Below are positions 63,318 to 64,000 of a DNA stretch of 64,000 nucleotides, one piece after another; position 1 is the first letter of the stretch, and the number at the start of each line of letters is the position of its first letter. Source of the DNA: Enchytraeus crypticus. Its lineage: Eukaryota > Annelida > Clitellata > Enchytraeida > Enchytraeidae. Position numbers and translations under genes: made by a program. The stretch covers positions 347,802 to 411,801 of the forward strand of contig CAJHZI010000231.1 of the NCBI GenBank assembly GCA_905160935.1, read 5' to 3'. The notes under the pieces were generated by a model. That model saw only the letters and a list, made by a program, of their open reading frames with translations. It did not search any database and had not been told where the DNA came from.

Positions 63318-64000
63318 TATATATATATATACATGCATATATAGTGCTCTGTAAATAGGCATATCCAAGGTATATATTCAAATTTATACTTAGCGTCTGT
63401 TTTCACGCTCCATTAAGAGCACTCCATATATTAACTAGTTTATCCTTCACAAAGGCTATGCTTTATCCACACCTTATGTAACTTATAGCTTGAGAAAAGT
63501 CAAAAAGGATAAGTCACGGCTTAAGAGGTGGTTTCTCGTTGCCTTCACCAGCTCTTGATTAGTCGACTCTTACGACACGTACATGTACAACAATCACCGG
63601 TCGATTTATTCTGGACTGGCCCGAACACACAATATAGGAAACATATTGATATTTTATAAACATAATTGGCATGTCAGATAGTGAATGGACGGTGTTAATA
63701 CTTTTATACGGGACCAAATTTTGAGAGCTTGCTATTACGAAAAAACAACTCCATTCGCGACTCATAGATTCCTAGGAATTAAAAAAATGTTGTAAAGATA
63801 GGAATTGTAGTATATCATGATCACGTGATCCTTAGAGATAGGCGAAAATAGAAAGAGATGAATTATAAAATTAATTATCCAATTAATTATCCAATTAATT
63901 ATTCTCGCTTTATTTATGCGTCATCATCGTCAAATAATATCCCTTACGTTTTGTAAAATTTTCGTATGATAAATATGTGGGCATACTATAGTCTCTAGTA
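63318..64000. other. AT-rich sequence at window end
   Basis: No recognised coding signal or repeat apart from a short TTAATTATCC duplication near 63872-63900. Confidence 0.5.

Noticed and set aside
63559-63765. 68-codon minus-strand frame as a Sema exon of the MET-like gene
   Set aside because: No Sema motif or suitable cysteine pattern, and no clear splice sites in phase.

Overview
This window is nuclear DNA of an invertebrate animal. It is AT-rich, has long introns, many minisatellites and microsatellites, and LINE, SINE, Tc1/mariner and hAT-like elements. I could not place the phylum from the sequence; a spiralian (mollusc, annelid, brachiopod or nemertean) is my low-confidence guess. No bacterial-type operons, CRISPR arrays, rRNA or intact tRNA genes were seen.

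Two multi-exon genes lie tail to tail. Gene 1 (+ strand, 10079-35593) is a seven-exon secreted or surface-attached Reeler-DOMON protein of the FRRS1 (ferric-chelate reductase 1) family. All seven exons join in frame into 413 residues: signal peptide, Reeler domain, DOMON domain and a short hydrophobic C-terminus, with no cytochrome b561 module. Its first intron is about 15 kb. Gene 2 (- strand, 56879 down to 40290) is a MET/RON-type receptor tyrosine kinase. Sixteen exons join in frame into 1022 residues: PSI domain, four IPT/TIG repeats, one transmembrane helix and a complete kinase domain with a paired activation-loop YY and a C-terminal tail. No Sema domain was seen, so the 5' end of the gene probably lies beyond base 64000.

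The rest is repeat landscape. Nine + strand fragments of one LINE family (LINE-A) end in (AG)n. Two - strand copies of another LINE (LINE-B) end in (GAT)n, and one CR1/jockey-like LINE lies at 26.6-27.3 kb. Several tRNA-derived SINE families are present. Two SINE types appear to share a head but carry tails matching LINE-A and LINE-B respectively. DNA transposons are three Tc1/mariner deletion derivatives (16955-17741, 37587-38465, 62374-63317) and a hAT-like element with an 8-bp target duplication (14255-15662).

The most striking observations concern the kinase gene. One minisatellite carries repeated copies of the 5' splice site of the activation-loop exon, and another carries repeated copies of the 3' splice site of the P-loop exon. 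Both look like expansions of exon-intron junctions and would create arrays of decoy splice sites. At the start of gene 1, a 68-70 bp tandem duplication copies the start codon and makes an eight-codon upstream reading frame beginning with the same six residues as the protein.
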